64,000 nt of DNA. Source: Leuconostoc litchii. GTDB taxonomy: Bacteria; Bacillota; Bacilli; Lactobacillales; Lactobacillaceae. Below are positions 43,030-52,255 of the stretch, piece after piece. Under the pieces are notes generated by a model. It made no database searches, had not been told where the DNA came from, and saw only the letters and a list, made by a program, of their open reading frames with translations. Where the stretch lies: NCBI RefSeq assembly GCF_008107645.1, contig NZ_SDGY01000001.1:715630-779629 (forward strand), read 5' to 3'. Within the stretch, counting starts at the first letter, position 1. Each line of letters opens with the position of its first letter. A program made the translations under genes and the position numbers.

Positions 43030-43995
43030 TTAAACAGCCTCCCGAGCTAAACTAGCGGCACCAATTACACCAGCATCATTACCTAATTCAGCCAACTTAA
43101 CACGTGTAGAATTCCGTACGGTTGGGAAAGCAAACTTATTCCAGTGTTCTTCAACACGAGCCCGTAAGAACTCACCTGCTGCTGCAACGCCACCGCCAAT
43201 AACTACAGCAGATGGATTTAAAATATTCGACATAGTGGCTGTAGCATAACCAAGGTAGTAAGCTACCTTATCCACTACTTTATTAGCCAAGAAATCACCT
43301 TGCTTAGCTAAATCAAAAACAATTTTGGATGTAACTTCTTCACCATCATCAATCATTTTTTTCAATTTAGAACTACCAACATATTCTTCAGCAATGTTTT
43401 GTGCTAGATGAACCACGCCAGTAGCAGAAGCATATTGCTCTAAGCAACCTCGATTACCACATGTACATAGATAACCATCAGGTTCAACAATCATATGCCC
43501 AACTTCACCACCAGCACCAACTGTACCATGGATTAACTTGCCATTTGCTAGTAATCCACCACCAACACCTGTTCCTAAAGTAATGAATGAAACTTCGTCA
43601 TCATTATTTCCAGCGCCCTTCCAAGCTTCACCGAGAGCAGCAGAATTGGCATCATTATCAATTGTTAGTGTGAATCCTGTTCCGGCTTCAATATCCGCTT
43701 TGACAGGTTGTTCTGTTTTCCAATTTAAATTAAATGCACCAGTTACTGTTCCGGCTTCTCGATCAACAGTCCCAGGTGTTCCCATACCAATACCAATAAT
43801 ACGTTCTTTGTCCAATTGGTACAAATCTAAATGATGATTAATTGATTCAATAATATCTGGCACAATATGTGTTCCATCATCTAATATGTTTGTTTTAATT
43901 GACCACTTTTGTTGAATTTCGCCTTGATCAGTCAAAATTGCAAACTTGATGGTTGTACCACCAAGATCGACACCAATGAGTTTATCTTTTGCCAT
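43030..43995 (-). CDS. glcK: Glucokinase (ROK family)
   Basis: Phosphorylates free glucose with ATP, the first step for heterofermenters that lack glucose PTS dominance. 321 aa. Seen: IGVDLGGTTIKFAI, IDNDANSAALGEAW with the catalytic Asp115, GTGVGGGLLANG and the ROK zinc cluster (His167, then Cys177, Cys179 and Cys184 in CTCGNRGC). The ATG has no ribosome binding site (TTTTATAAATC precedes it and an in-frame stop is next to it). The GGAGGG 75 bases upstream instead serves a nine-codon ORF. Downstream of rhomboid-yqgQ, as in Bacillus, but with its own promoter and cre site. Confidence 0.95.
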   Translation of the reverse strand: MAKDKLIGVDLGGTTIKFAILTDQGEIQQKWSIKTNILDDGTHIVPDIIESINHHLDLYQLDKERIIGIGMGTPGTVDREAGTVTGAFNLNWKTEQPVKADIEAGTGFTLTIDNDANSAALGEAWKGAGNNDDEVSFITLGTGVGGGLLANGKLIHGTVGAGGEVGHMIVEPDGYLCTCGNRGCLEQYASATGVVHLAQNIAEEYVGSSKLKKMIDDGEEVTSKIVFDLAKQGDFLANKVVDKVAYYLGYATATMSNILNPSAVVIGGGVAAAGEFLRARVEEHWNKFAFPTVRNSTRVKLAELGNDAGVIGAASLAREAV

Positions 43996-44043
43996 GATTT
44001 ATAAAAATGCAAAGCGTGGAAAATAGAAAGCAACAATTTATAT

Positions 44044-44070
44044 CTATTCGTTGCCTAGCGCTAAGCACAT
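44044..44070 (-). CDS. Possible leader peptide of glcK (8 aa)
   Basis: MCLALGNE followed by TAG, in the glcK leader. GGAGGG ends one base before its ATG, closer than ideal; a GTG two bases later opens a different frame. Its stop is 49 bases before the glcK ATG, and the stem GCAAC/GTTGC spans its end. It may help ribosome loading for the poorly preceded glcK start. Speculative. Confidence 0.25.
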   Translation of the reverse strand: MCLALGNE

Positions 44071-44100
44071 ACCCTCCATAAAATTTATTACCTATTCATT

Positions 44101-44129
44101 TTAACAGAAAGTGCTTACATAATGCAAGC
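44101..44129 (-). promoter_or_regulatory. Promoter of glcK
   Basis: Minus strand: -35 TTGCAT (44124-44129), 17-base spacer, -10 TTAAAA (44101-44106) right after a TG. The -35 lies inside the cre site. Confidence 0.5.
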
Positions 44130-44139
44130 GTTTTCATCA
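44124..44139. promoter_or_regulatory. cre (CcpA) site, perfect consensus, at the glcK promoter
   Basis: ATGCAAGCGTTTTCAT matches WTGNAARCGNWWWCAW at all positions. It overlaps the proposed -35, the arrangement for repression by CcpA. Confidence 0.65.
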
Positions 44140-44155
44140 TTTTCAGTATTTGTTT

Positions 44156-44362
44156 TCAATCACTCGGATTTTTTAGTTCTATAGCATGTTCACGTGACAA
44201 AATTAATTTGATAGTTGCATAATTTTTAACATCTAGGATATCAGATTTTCGAAGATTATCTACCTCTAACGCTGCTAATTCAATGTCCCAAAGGCGTTTT
44301 CCTACATGAATATAAATTCCAAATTCTTTTAAATACTGCAATACATCATAAAATGTTGTCAT
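44156..44362 (-). CDS. yqgQ: YqgQ-family small protein
   Basis: 68 aa from the ATG at 44362, which overlaps the rhomboid stop by four bases (ATGA); the longer frame upstream is only a shadow of the rhomboid gene. The sequence (MTTFYDVLQYLKEFGIYIHV, GKRLWDIELAALEVDNLRKS, LDVKNYATIKLILSREHAIE) fits the YqgQ/DUF910 family, a three-helix fold with nucleic acid-binding features but no known role. The yqgP-yqgQ-glcK order is that of Bacillus. Confidence 0.85.
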   Translation of the reverse strand: MTTFYDVLQYLKEFGIYIHVGKRLWDIELAALEVDNLRKSDILDVKNYATIKLILSREHAIELKNPSD

Positions 44363-45042
44363 ACCAACACCCCTACCCAAAAAGTTAAAATAATAAGTAC
44401 TATGGTTATCAGTCCCATCCCTAAGCGAACTGAAACAGCATACTTTCCACTTAGGCCGTAAAAACCAAACATCACTGCAAACATCATACCACCTACCAGA
44501 CCGCCAATGTGTCCCCAAATATCAATATCTGTTGATGAAAATCCCGTCACCAAATTTAAGATAACAAAAAGGACTAACATAGTGCCTATAGATTTAACCT
44601 GAGGATCTTCTTTAAAACGAATGGCATATAAAATCATACCACCAAACATCGCAAATAAAGCCGTTGAAGCCCCAACTGAAATGGTTTCTGGAGCCAACAA
44701 GTATGAAAAAATATTGCCAACCACACCACCAAAGAAATATAATCCGAAGAATTTAATACTACCAAATGCTCTTTCAACAAGTGGTCCAATAAACCACAAA
44801 GTAATCATATTAGTAATGATGTGTAAAAAACCAGCATGAAGAAATATTGGTGTCACTAGGCGCCAATACTCGTTCTTTAATTCAATGTAAGGTCCCCATT
44901 TTGCACCCATACCAATCAAAAATGCGCTATTTTCAATATTGCCACGACTTAAAATGAATTCCACTAGAAATATAAAGATAGTGACCAAAAATATAACTGT
45001 TGTAACAGGTGCGTTTTGATATTGTTTTTTTAATGCATTCAT
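44359..45042 (-). CDS. gluP: Rhomboid family intramembrane serine protease
   Basis: 227 aa with seven predicted membrane segments. Presumed catalytic Ser126 in VGASTALFAMFGG (TM4) and His178 in WGHIGGLVGG (TM6), with HAGFLHIITNM (Asn78) forming the oxyanion site. The usual GASG loop reads GAST. It lacks the long cytoplasmic N-domain and TPR repeats of Bacillus GluP/YqgP. First gene before yqgQ and glcK; substrates unknown. Confidence 0.9.
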   Translation of the reverse strand: MNALKKQYQNAPVTTVIFLVTIFIFLVEFILSRGNIENSAFLIGMGAKWGPYIELKNEYWRLVTPIFLHAGFLHIITNMITLWFIGPLVERAFGSIKFFGLYFFGGVVGNIFSYLLAPETISVGASTALFAMFGGMILYAIRFKEDPQVKSIGTMLVLFVILNLVTGFSSTDIDIWGHIGGLVGGMMFAVMFGFYGLSGKYAVSVRLGMGLITIVLIILTFWVGVLV

Positions 45043-45097
45043 AGTTTTATTTTAACAGATTGTGCCTCTAATTTGTTTTCATCATATCTTCCGTTAC

Positions 45098-45511
45098 TTA
45101 TTTTTGTATGCTTTTCTGAATTAGAGATTTTATTGTTTCTTTTGTATCTGGTGTCATTTTTTTTATAGCAAATGAAGTCGCCCAAATATCGCCATTATCT
45201 AAATTTGCAACATCATTAAATCCTATTGTGGAATATCTTGCCTTGAATTTTGTTGCTGGTTGAAAGAAAAAAATAACTTTTCCATCTTTATTAGCATAAG
45301 CTGGCATTGAATACCACGTTTTTGGTTGCAATTCAGGAGCTATTTTTTGAACAAGATGATGAATTTCCATGGCAATTAGCGATTCATCATCAGTCATTTC
45401 AGAAATTTTTTCCAAAACATCTGCTTCCGTATTTTTAGCTTTTCTCAGCTCTTGGGCACGTTCACGCATCGCCTCACGTTCAAAGTCAGAAAAAACTTTT
45501 TTATTATTCAT
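45098..45511 (-). CDS. DUF1801 (YdhG-like) domain protein
   Basis: Start set at 45511 (MNNKKVFSD), with GGAG ten bases upstream; 137 aa. The N-terminal 55 residues are a charged helical segment (FEREAMRERAQELRKAK). The rest has the DUF1801 pattern: LIAMEIHHLVQKIAPEL, TWYSMPAYANKDGKVIFFFQPATKFKAR and the C-terminal TKETIKSLIQKSI. Relatives include Bacillus YdhG, a frataxin-like iron chaperone; this link is by family only. Monocistronic. Confidence 0.78.
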   Translation of the reverse strand: MNNKKVFSDFEREAMRERAQELRKAKNTEADVLEKISEMTDDESLIAMEIHHLVQKIAPELQPKTWYSMPAYANKDGKVIFFFQPATKFKARYSTIGFNDVANLDNGDIWATSFAIKKMTPDTKETIKSLIQKSIQK

Positions 45512-45611
45512 TTTGTCCAATCTCCAGTCATTTGTTTTTTTACTTTACAATAAGTGATAAATAAACACAACAAATATGACTGAAAATATTCAAAATAAGG
45601 ACAAATGCACT

Positions 45612-45646
45612 AGAAAAAGCATTCGGAAAGTCGAATGCTTTTTCTC
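45612..45646 (-). terminator. Intrinsic terminator of recX-ntdP
   Basis: Minus-strand AAAAAGCATTCG-ACTTTC-CGAATGCTTTTT; its 5' side touches the ntdP stop codon. Confidence 0.85.
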
Positions 45647-46214
45647 AACGACGATCTTTTAACCGCTGTTGCATCAAATATTGATATCGTGTATACCAAA
45701 CGTCAACATATCCTTGAGAGAATGGCCCAGATCCTTCATTTATCCAATCAACTAAAATTTTGACATGCGCTTTCAAAATTTTATCAATTTCAGGCGGGTA
45801 ATGCCACTTTTTACTATGAGCAGCATACTCATCTGCATCTAGCAAATGTTTAACACCATCGGGAAAAACTTTGATATCTAAATCGTAATCAATATACTTT
45901 AATGCCTCTTTATCTAACACATAAGGAGAAGCCAAGTTACAATAATACGACACACCATTATCACGAATCATCGCGATAATATTAAACCAATATTTCTTAT
46001 GGAAATAAACAATAGCCGGTTCTCTGGTCACCCATCGCCTGCCATCATCTTCCGTTACTAAAGTGTGATCATTTAAACCAATAATAGAATTTTCACTGGT
46101 TTTTAACACCATAGTATCTCGCCAAGTTCGATGCAACGAGCCGTCATGCTTATAGCTTTTGATCGTGATGAAGTCACCTTCGCGTGGACCGCGATTTGGT
46201 TTATCAACGTTCAT
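45645..46214 (-). CDS. ntdP: Nucleoside tri-/diphosphatase of the DUF402/UPF0374 family
   Basis: 189 aa, YgaC-like. Seen: [55 protein letters not shown] and the acidic [22 protein letters not shown], which carries the metal-binding Asp cluster of the DUF402 fold. The Staphylococcus aureus homologue hydrolyses nucleoside tri- and diphosphates. It follows recX by 51 bases, a common Firmicutes pairing. Confidence 0.88.
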   Translation of the reverse strand: MNVDKPNRGPREGDFITIKSYKHDGSLHRTWRDTMVLKTSENSIIGLNDHTLVTEDDGRRWVTREPAIVYFHKKYWFNIIAMIRDNGVSYYCNLASPYVLDKEALKYIDYDLDIKVFPDGVKHLLDADEYAAHSKKWHYPPEIDKILKAHVKILVDWINEGSGPFSQGYVDVWYTRYQYLMQQRLKDRR

Positions 46215-46264
46215 AACGCTACCTACTCTTCTGACACCGAATTTCTATTTTATTGTACCACATT

Positions 46265-47068
46265 TCAATAGCTTTCATCTATTTCTAAATCATGAATAAC
46301 CTTATTAATCATCTCAGAATCAAATCCTTTTTGATACAGATTATTTTTTGTTTTGTATACTCTTTGGCTGAGGGATTGATTACGATATCGAAACCAAATT
46401 TTAGTTGCTTTTCGCTTAATATTCGCTATTTCTGTTTCTTCATCATTTTCTGATATAACACGGTCAACAGCAAGCGTTGCAATGTCAAATGGGAATCCTT
46501 TCATTGCTAAATTTTGCATTATTTTTTGTTTTTTTAAACGTGTTGACTCTTTTTTATAAGTATTTGCAGATTTTATAGCTAGTTTTTGTGAAATATCAAT
46601 TTGTTCTTGATCCGTATAGTTTTCTAAAGCAAGCATGATATTTTGTTCACTGATACCAGCCTGTTTCAAATCCCTCTTAATAACATTAGGCCCTTTGGGA
46701 CTAATCTTTTTTTTAGTTGCAACGTAATGACATGCATAATTCAAATCATTGAGATATTTTTTGGTCTGCAATTGTGCAATAACATGATTTTGAATATCAA
46801 CGGCTATCTCTTTTTCATTCATTTTTTGACGCACTTGTTTAGTCGTTCGCAATGAATGACTGAGATAATTAAGAGCAATAGTTAATGCTTTGGAAATCTC
46901 ATCCTCATGTTTAATTTTGTCAATTAAAGGTTCATCTAGTTCTCGACCCTTAGCGAGAGCAAATTTAATTAAAACACTTTCAGCTACACCAAAAGCAAAT
47001 TGATTATCTAAATAAACACTATAGCGACCTGCTTTATTTTGTGTTGCAATTTTAGTAATTTTTTTCAT
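46265..47068 (-). CDS. recX: Regulatory protein RecX
   Basis: 267 aa, the long Gram-positive form of the RecA modulator. Composed of repeated three-helix units: LNYLSHSLRTTKQVRQKMNEKEI, YACHYVATKKKISPKGPNVIKRDLKQAG and KIMQNLAMKGFPFDIA plus RVYKTKNNLYQKGFDSEMINKVI. Very rich in Lys, Ile and Asn. Upstream of ntdP on the same strand; no recA nearby. Confidence 0.9.
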   Translation of the reverse strand: MKKITKIATQNKAGRYSVYLDNQFAFGVAESVLIKFALAKGRELDEPLIDKIKHEDEISKALTIALNYLSHSLRTTKQVRQKMNEKEIAVDIQNHVIAQLQTKKYLNDLNYACHYVATKKKISPKGPNVIKRDLKQAGISEQNIMLALENYTDQEQIDISQKLAIKSANTYKKESTRLKKQKIMQNLAMKGFPFDIATLAVDRVISENDEETEIANIKRKATKIWFRYRNQSLSQRVYKTKNNLYQKGFDSEMINKVIHDLEIDESY

Positions 47069-47111
47069 AATTATATTGTACGATAAATTGCTTATTTTGA
47101 TTTATGTTAAA

Positions 47112-47145
47112 AATAAAAAGATATTACTGTTGCCAATAACATCTT
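47112..47145 (-). terminator. Intrinsic terminator of the lysA-dapB operon
   Basis: Minus-strand 12-bp stem AAGATGTTATTG-GCAA-CAGTAATATCTT followed by TTTATTTTT. Confidence 0.85.
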
Positions 47146-47151
47146 CTTAAT

Positions 47152-47874
47152 TTAAATAATCTGATCTAACCCAACAATCAAGCCTTCTACTTTTTGCACT
47201 GCAGCTAATGATCTAATAACACCAGGGACAAAAGCAGTTCGACTAGTAGTACTTTGTACCAATGTTAGCTGCTCATCCACGCCACCAAAGTGAACACTCT
47301 GTTGTGCAATATAGCCAGGTAATCTCAAGGAATGAACTGGTACACCGTCAATATTCTCTCCACGGGCAGAATCACTTGACGTTGGTGTTGGTTCTTCACT
47401 ACGAGCAGCTGAGATTAGCTTAGCTGTTTGTTTAGCGGTTCCAGAGGGAGCATCTACTTTTTTAGGATTATGCACCTCAATAACTTCAACATCTGGAAAG
47501 TACCTAGCAGCTAATTGAGAAAACTGCATGAGCAAGACAGCTGATAAACTAAAGTTTGGCACAATTAGTACACCTTTAGTTGCTTTTTCCCGTATTTTGG
47601 AAATCTGTTCATCAGATAAACCAGTCGCTCCAATCACGACTGCCATATCATGTTGAATAGCATATAGTGTATTTTCATACACGGTTGCTGGCGTACTAAC
47701 ATCAAGCCAAATATCTGCTGTAACATCAATTTCATCTAGTGAAGTCCAAACTGGCACTTTACTTTCATGTTGCTGACCACTCAAAATACCAACAATTTCA
47801 TAATTTTCAGTTAAATTATCTTGAATAGCCTGACCTAACTTACCAAATCCACCTGCTAAAATTATTTTTGTCAT
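47152..47874 (-). CDS. dapB: 4-hydroxy-tetrahydrodipicolinate reductase
   Basis: NAD(P)H-dependent second step of the diaminopimelate/lysine branch. 240 aa. The Rossmann motif is GGFGKLGQAI; GATGLSDEQ and PNFSLSAVLLMQ follow. The catalytic block reads EVHNPKKVDAPSGTA: the proton-donor His and the Lys are kept, but the second His of the usual HH pair is Asn. Last gene of the lysine operon; overlaps the dapA stop by one base. Confidence 0.95.
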   Translation of the reverse strand: MTKIILAGGFGKLGQAIQDNLTENYEIVGILSGQQHESKVPVWTSLDEIDVTADIWLDVSTPATVYENTLYAIQHDMAVVIGATGLSDEQISKIREKATKGVLIVPNFSLSAVLLMQFSQLAARYFPDVEVIEVHNPKKVDAPSGTAKQTAKLISAARSEEPTPTSSDSARGENIDGVPVHSLRLPGYIAQQSVHFGGVDEQLTLVQSTTSRTAFVPGVIRSLAAVQKVEGLIVGLDQII

Positions 47875-48740
47875 TATTTCTCCAATAGTTTATTTAAATG
47901 CTTTTTCTCTTCGGTAGTCAATGGAACCAATGGCAACCGAACAGCTTCCCCTACCAATTCTTTTTCTGCTAATTTAGTTTTTACTGGTGTTGGTGAAGGA
48001 TAAGCAAATAATGCATTCATCCGAGGTGTTAAGAAACGTTGTAATCGCCCAGCTTCATGCCAATCATTATTATCCATTGCTTTAAATAATGATGTCATTT
48101 CATCCCCATAAATATGAGAAGCAACCGATATAGTACCAGCGCCACCAACAGTATAAGCAGATAGTGTCATCGCATCTTCGCCTGTATAGACTGCGAAATC
48201 TTCGGTTTTTTCTACTTCAGCCGCAATAAATTCTGGAGAAGTTGTTTCCTTAATCGCATTAATATTCGTATGCTGTGACAACTCAATAACACTTTCAACA
48301 GTTAATCCAACAACTGTTCGTCCGGGAATATTGTACAACATAACAGGCTTCTTTGAGGCATCAGCAATGGCCTTAAAATGAGCAATCATACCAGCTTGGC
48401 TTGGTTTACTGTAATACGGCGTAACAGCTAAAATACCATCAATATGATTAATTTGGCTCAATGTTCTTGCTGCTTCAATGGACTCTTTTGTATTATTTGA
48501 TCCAGCATTTGCAATCAGTAATGCGCGACTACCAACTTGTTCCGCAATAAAGGTAGTTAAATTGATTTTTTCTTCAAAAGACAGTGTTGGTGATTCTCCG
48601 GTTGTTCCGGCTATAACAAAGCCTTGAGAACCATGAATTAACAAATGTTCAATTAAATTCTTCAGTGCATCATAATCAATCTCATCAGTTGCTGTAAATG
48701 GGGTAACAATTGCCGTAATTAAATGAATTCCTTCGTACAT
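47874..48740 (-). CDS. dapA: 4-hydroxy-tetrahydrodipicolinate synthase
   Basis: Condenses pyruvate with aspartate semialdehyde. Start set at 48740 (MYEGIHLIT), preceded by AGGAG at eight bases; 288 aa. Catalytic elements: GTTGESPTL with Thr46-Thr47, Tyr136 in MLYNIPGRT and the Schiff-base Lys164 in IKETT. TIM barrel of the DHDPS/NAL family. Starts three bases from the dapL stop in the operon. Confidence 0.96.
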   Translation of the reverse strand: MYEGIHLITAIVTPFTATDEIDYDALKNLIEHLLIHGSQGFVIAGTTGESPTLSFEEKINLTTFIAEQVGSRALLIANAGSNNTKESIEAARTLSQINHIDGILAVTPYYSKPSQAGMIAHFKAIADASKKPVMLYNIPGRTVVGLTVESVIELSQHTNINAIKETTSPEFIAAEVEKTEDFAVYTGEDAMTLSAYTVGGAGTISVASHIYGDEMTSLFKAMDNNDWHEAGRLQRFLTPRMNALFAYPSPTPVKTKLAEKELVGEAVRLPLVPLTTEEKKHLNKLLEK

Positions 48741-48742
48741 GC

Positions 48743-49897
48743 TTATTCTCCTTGTGACATTCGCCAAATAATAAAATCTTTTAGAGCATTAAAGCCTGGC
48801 CACAACGCTGCTTCATCTATGTTTAGTTTGCCACTATGTAGCGAGTGGTTATCATTAACACCTAACCAAAGCATAACGCCTGGAATATGTTGTAATATAT
48901 AACCAAAGTCCTCACCAGTCATTGCTGGTGTAGCTTCTTCAAATGCGATACTTTCATTATTTTTCATAAATGATATTAGATTTTTTGCTAACTTTGGATT
49001 ATTTTCGACAGGTAAATAACTACCTGTTTCAAGACTAACATCAATTTTGACATCATTAGCTAATGCAATACCGTCAACTATTTGTTGAATACGTGTCGTC
49101 ATTGCATCTAACCCAACTTTAGTCATACTGCGAACAGTTCCTGCAAAATTGACGGTGTCAGGAATAACATTATTTGTAAAACCGCCGCTAATCATACCAA
49201 TACTTACTACACCACCTTCAATCGGATCAACGTCGCGTGAAACAATTGTCTGTAACATCATAATTAGTTCAGACGAAATCACAATCGGATCTTTCACTAG
49301 ATGAGGATAGGCTGCGTGACCACCTTGGCCATGAACTGTTACACGAAGTTCGGCAGTACCAGCAAATAGTGTACCATCTAACGTACTTAATGTTCCAGCC
49401 GGCAAATTAGGTTGATCATGAATACCATAAAATTCATCAGGACACCACTCACCTTCAAAAAGTTGTAAATCAACAGCCAATTTACCGCCACTTTTTGATT
49501 CTTCAGCTGGTTGAAAAAAGATAATTAAATTATCTTTAGGCTGGTATTCACTAAAGTATTTTGCCAATCCCAGTGCAAGTGACATATGAACATCGTGTCC
49601 ACAAGCATGCATTACACCATCACGTATTGATTCAAATGGTAGTCCTGTTTGTTCACTAACTGGCAGAGCATCAATGTCAGAACGGTAACCAATAGTTTTT
49701 TGGGGATTAGTGCCAGAAAATTTTACTAGTAAAGCAGTAGGTAATTCATCGACTTGACGAATTGTCATAAAATCCTTTTTCCAAGATTGAATTTTATTGA
49801 GTAGATAATCATGGGTATCAAACTCTTCCAAAGCAAGCTCAGGAATCTGATGTAAATCACGCCTATATAATCTTAAATCTTCTTCACTAACTGGCAT
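48743..49897 (-). CDS. dapL: N-acetyl-L,L-diaminopimelate deacetylase (M20 family)
   Basis: 384 aa, M20D peptidase-like amidohydrolase. Seen: LHQIPELALEEFDTHDYLL, SDIDALPVSEQTGLPFES, the metal-binding HACGHDVHMSLALGLA, FFQPAEESKSGGKL with the catalytic Glu pair, GQGGHAAYPHL in the dimerisation domain, and LHSGKLNIDE near the end. General M20 proteins look alike, but the position between dapH and dapA fixes the N-acetyl-DAP role (YkuR type; the symbol dapL is also used for an aminotransferase). No patA-type aminotransferase is in this operon. Confidence 0.9.
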   Translation of the reverse strand: MPVSEEDLRLYRRDLHQIPELALEEFDTHDYLLNKIQSWKKDFMTIRQVDELPTALLVKFSGTNPQKTIGYRSDIDALPVSEQTGLPFESIRDGVMHACGHDVHMSLALGLAKYFSEYQPKDNLIIFFQPAEESKSGGKLAVDLQLFEGEWCPDEFYGIHDQPNLPAGTLSTLDGTLFAGTAELRVTVHGQGGHAAYPHLVKDPIVISSELIMMLQTIVSRDVDPIEGGVVSIGMISGGFTNNVIPDTVNFAGTVRSMTKVGLDAMTTRIQQIVDGIALANDVKIDVSLETGSYLPVENNPKLAKNLISFMKNNESIAFEEATPAMTGEDFGYILQHIPGVMLWLGVNDNHSLHSGKLNIDEAALWPGFNALKDFIIWRMSQGE

Positions 49898-49899
49898 AA

Positions 49900-50601
49900 T
49901 TACAAGCCTCTTAATGCGTCAACTAACGCAGTTTTTTGTTGCGTTTTTGAATCTATCTCCTTTATTACCTTGGCTGGGACTCCTGCTACAACTGTGTTAG
50001 CTGGTACGTCCTTAGTAACAATGGCACCTGCAGCTACAACTGCACCATCACCAACTTGTACACCTTCAATAATCACTGCATTTGCACCAACTAATACATT
50101 GTTACCTACCCGAACTGGTTGAGCAGAAGCTGGTTCAATGACACCAGCTAATACTGCTCCTGCACCGATGTGAGAATTTTCACCAACAATAGCACGACCA
50201 CCCAGCACTGCACCCATATCAATCATTGTACTAGCACCAATTTCTGCTCCAATATTAATCACTGCTCCAAGCATAATTACTGCATTATCACCAATTTGAA
50301 CTTGTTCACGAATAATGGCACCTGGCTCAATACGAGCATTAATGTCTTTTTTATCCAACAATGGTACAGCTGAGTTACGAGCATCATTTTCAATTAGTAA
50401 GTTTTCTGCTGGTAGTGATGTGATTAATTGTTGAACTTCAGACCAATCACCAATTAATTGTCCAAATTGTTCAGTACCAAAATGTTGAACACTTGCTGGT
50501 ATTTCAGCAGCCAAGTGTCCTTTATAAGTTACTTTAACTGGTGTCACTTTTTTTGCGTTTGCGATAAAATCAATTAATTTTTGTGCTTCATTTTCAGCCA
50601 T
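49900..50601 (-). CDS. dapH: Tetrahydrodipicolinate N-acetyltransferase
   Basis: 233 aa, left-handed beta-helix acyltransferase using acetyl-CoA. N-terminal alpha/beta cap (about 1-85), then hexapeptide repeats ([79 protein letters not shown]) and a C-terminal tail. DapH/YkuQ class rather than the succinyl type. Stop and start codons of its neighbours lie within three bases, so translation is coupled. Confidence 0.95.
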   Translation of the reverse strand: MAENEAQKLIDFIANAKKVTPVKVTYKGHLAAEIPASVQHFGTEQFGQLIGDWSEVQQLITSLPAENLLIENDARNSAVPLLDKKDINARIEPGAIIREQVQIGDNAVIMLGAVINIGAEIGASTMIDMGAVLGGRAIVGENSHIGAGAVLAGVIEPASAQPVRVGNNVLVGANAVIIEGVQVGDGAVVAAGAIVTKDVPANTVVAGVPAKVIKEIDSKTQQKTALVDALRGL

Positions 50602-50602
50602 A

Positions 50603-51892
50603 TTATTTATCTCCTAATGTGTAATCTTGATCTAAACTAATTAAATGTTCAAATGTTTCTCGCTCTACAACTACTTGATGTTGCCCATTTTCGACAAACA
50701 CCACGGCTGGTCGAGGGTTACGATTGTAATTTGACGCCATTGCATAGCCATAGGCGCCTGTAGCTAATACAGACAAAATATCTCCTGGTTTTGTAGCTGG
50801 CAATGATTCTTGCCAAACTAATACATCACCTGACTCACAGTATTTTCCAGCAACACGTACAACCTCTTCTGCATTGGCATTCGGTTGATTGGCCAAAATA
50901 GCTTCATAATTTGCTTGATAAAGTGCAGGACGAATATTATCCCCCATGCCACCATCAACTGCCAAATAACTTCTGATACCTGGGATATCTTTACGTGAAC
51001 CAACAGTATACAAAGTTTGCCCCGCAGGGCCTACAATAGAACGTCCAGGTTCAATCCAAATTTCAGGCATTTGCCAATTATACTGTACCGATTTTTCTTT
51101 CAGAACATGAATAATAGCATCTGCAAATTCGCTCTCTGGTAGTGGTTGATCTTCATCAGTATATCGAATACCAAATCCACCACCTGTATTAATAACTTCT
51201 GGTTGCCATCCCCATAAATAAGCAGTATCAGCTAATAAGGCTGCATTTTTTTCAAAACCGGTTACGTCAAATATTTGCGAGCCAATATGTGCATGTAACC
51301 CGCGCAAATGAAAATTAACATCATTTATAGCAATTTCATAGGCTCGCTTTGCTTGTCCAGTTTGTAAATCAAAGCCAAACTTACTATCTTGCTGGCCAGT
51401 ACTAATAAATTCATGCGTATGCGCTGAAATGCCTGGAGAAATGCGAAGTAGAATGTCTTGCACAATATTCTGTTCAGCAGCAATTTCTGACAACAGTTGT
51501 AATTCCAAAAAATTATCAACAATTATCGTACCAACCCCATTTTTAACAGCCATCAAGAGTTCTTCATAACTCTTATTGTTACCATTAAAACTCAAATAAG
51601 TTGTCGGAAATCCAGCCTTTATTGCCGTATATAACTCGCCACCAGATACGACATCGGCATGGATATTTTCTTGCGCTGCAACCTGATATATAGCTTTAGT
51701 AGCAAATGCTTTACCAGCATAGCTAACAACGTATGGTACATTTTCTTTCTCAAAAATTCGCTTAAATGCCCGCATCGTCTTTCGTATCAGTGATACATCA
51801 TATACAGCTAGTGGTGTACCATAGGTTTGAGCTAATTCAACTGCGTCAACACCATCAATCGTTAGATGTTGTTTTTCATTTACTGGATACAT
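50603..51892 (-). CDS. lysA: Diaminopimelate decarboxylase
   Basis: PLP enzyme making L-lysine from meso-DAP; Leuconostocs use Lys in their cell wall cross-bridge. The third of three tandem ATGs (51892) is eight bases from AAGGGG and is preferred; 429 aa. PLP Lys61 is in [41 protein letters not shown] and CESGDVL are all present. First gene of the operon, unusual in that the last enzyme of the pathway is translated first, directly behind the lysine riboswitch. Confidence 0.97.
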   Translation of the reverse strand: MYPVNEKQHLTIDGVDAVELAQTYGTPLAVYDVSLIRKTMRAFKRIFEKENVPYVVSYAGKAFATKAIYQVAAQENIHADVVSGGELYTAIKAGFPTTYLSFNGNNKSYEELLMAVKNGVGTIIVDNFLELQLLSEIAAEQNIVQDILLRISPGISAHTHEFISTGQQDSKFGFDLQTGQAKRAYEIAINDVNFHLRGLHAHIGSQIFDVTGFEKNAALLADTAYLWGWQPEVINTGGGFGIRYTDEDQPLPESEFADAIIHVLKEKSVQYNWQMPEIWIEPGRSIVGPAGQTLYTVGSRKDIPGIRSYLAVDGGMGDNIRPALYQANYEAILANQPNANAEEVVRVAGKYCESGDVLVWQESLPATKPGDILSVLATGAYGYAMASNYNRNPRPAVVFVENGQHQVVVERETFEHLISLDQDYTLGDK

Positions 51893-51915
51893 CATCATTT
51901 CCCCTTAAATTCCAC

Positions 51916-51963
51916 AAAAAAGCCCCTGATAGGTTCGCAAAACGGACTTATCAAAGGCTTTTA
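51916..51963 (-). terminator. Riboswitch-controlled terminator
   Basis: Minus strand: AAAAGCC..TGATA and TATCA..GGGCTTTTTT arms around a GCG-containing loop, ending 24 bases before the lysA ATG. This is the expression platform of the lysine riboswitch. Confidence 0.85.
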
Positions 51964-51984
51964 CTTAGCAATTTTGACAGTTTC

Positions 51985-52141
51985 CATAGCTCCCCGCATC
52001 GCTGCGACAGTCTAATAGCTCTTAACTATTAGCCCAATTCATATCATTTGTAGATAATATGAACTTCGGCGATATCCCCTAGGCTTATCATCTATTGCTA
52101 CAGCAACTCCGATAAGTTTATTGTCAATCGCGACCTCTATG
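51985..52141 (-). ncRNA. Lysine riboswitch (L-box) aptamer
   Basis: Minus-strand leader of lysA. The conserved 5' AGAGGTCGCG (52129-52138), an internal GGGGATATCGCCGAAG segment, a GGCTAATAG/CTATTAG hairpin and 3' GGGGAGCTATG match the L-box; the closing stem pairs CATAG with CTATG (51985-51989). Lysine binding should favour the terminator at 51916-51963. The whole lysA-dapH-dapL-dapA-dapB operon lies downstream. Assigned from recalled consensus, not a covariance search. Confidence 0.9.
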
Positions 52142-52166
52142 TGAAATATTATTTTATACTGACCTT

Positions 52167-52195
52167 AGTATGACGGATTTATAATAATATGTCAA
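52167..52195 (-). promoter_or_regulatory. Promoter of the lysine operon
   Basis: Minus strand: -35 TTGACA (52190-52195), 17-base spacer, -10 CATACT (52167-52172), about 20 bases before the aptamer. Confidence 0.65.
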
Positions 52196-52255
52196 GTTTT
52201 AATAAAAAAATATCATATAATACCCTAATACTTGCTAATTATGCAGTGTAACTTA

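Noticed and set aside
44156-44518. 120-aa open frame ending in the yqgQ sequence
   Set aside because: Residues before MTTFYDVL are out-of-frame rhomboid sequence with Trp/Cys-rich, non-protein-like composition; the ATG at 44362 overlaps the rhomboid stop in the usual ATGA way.
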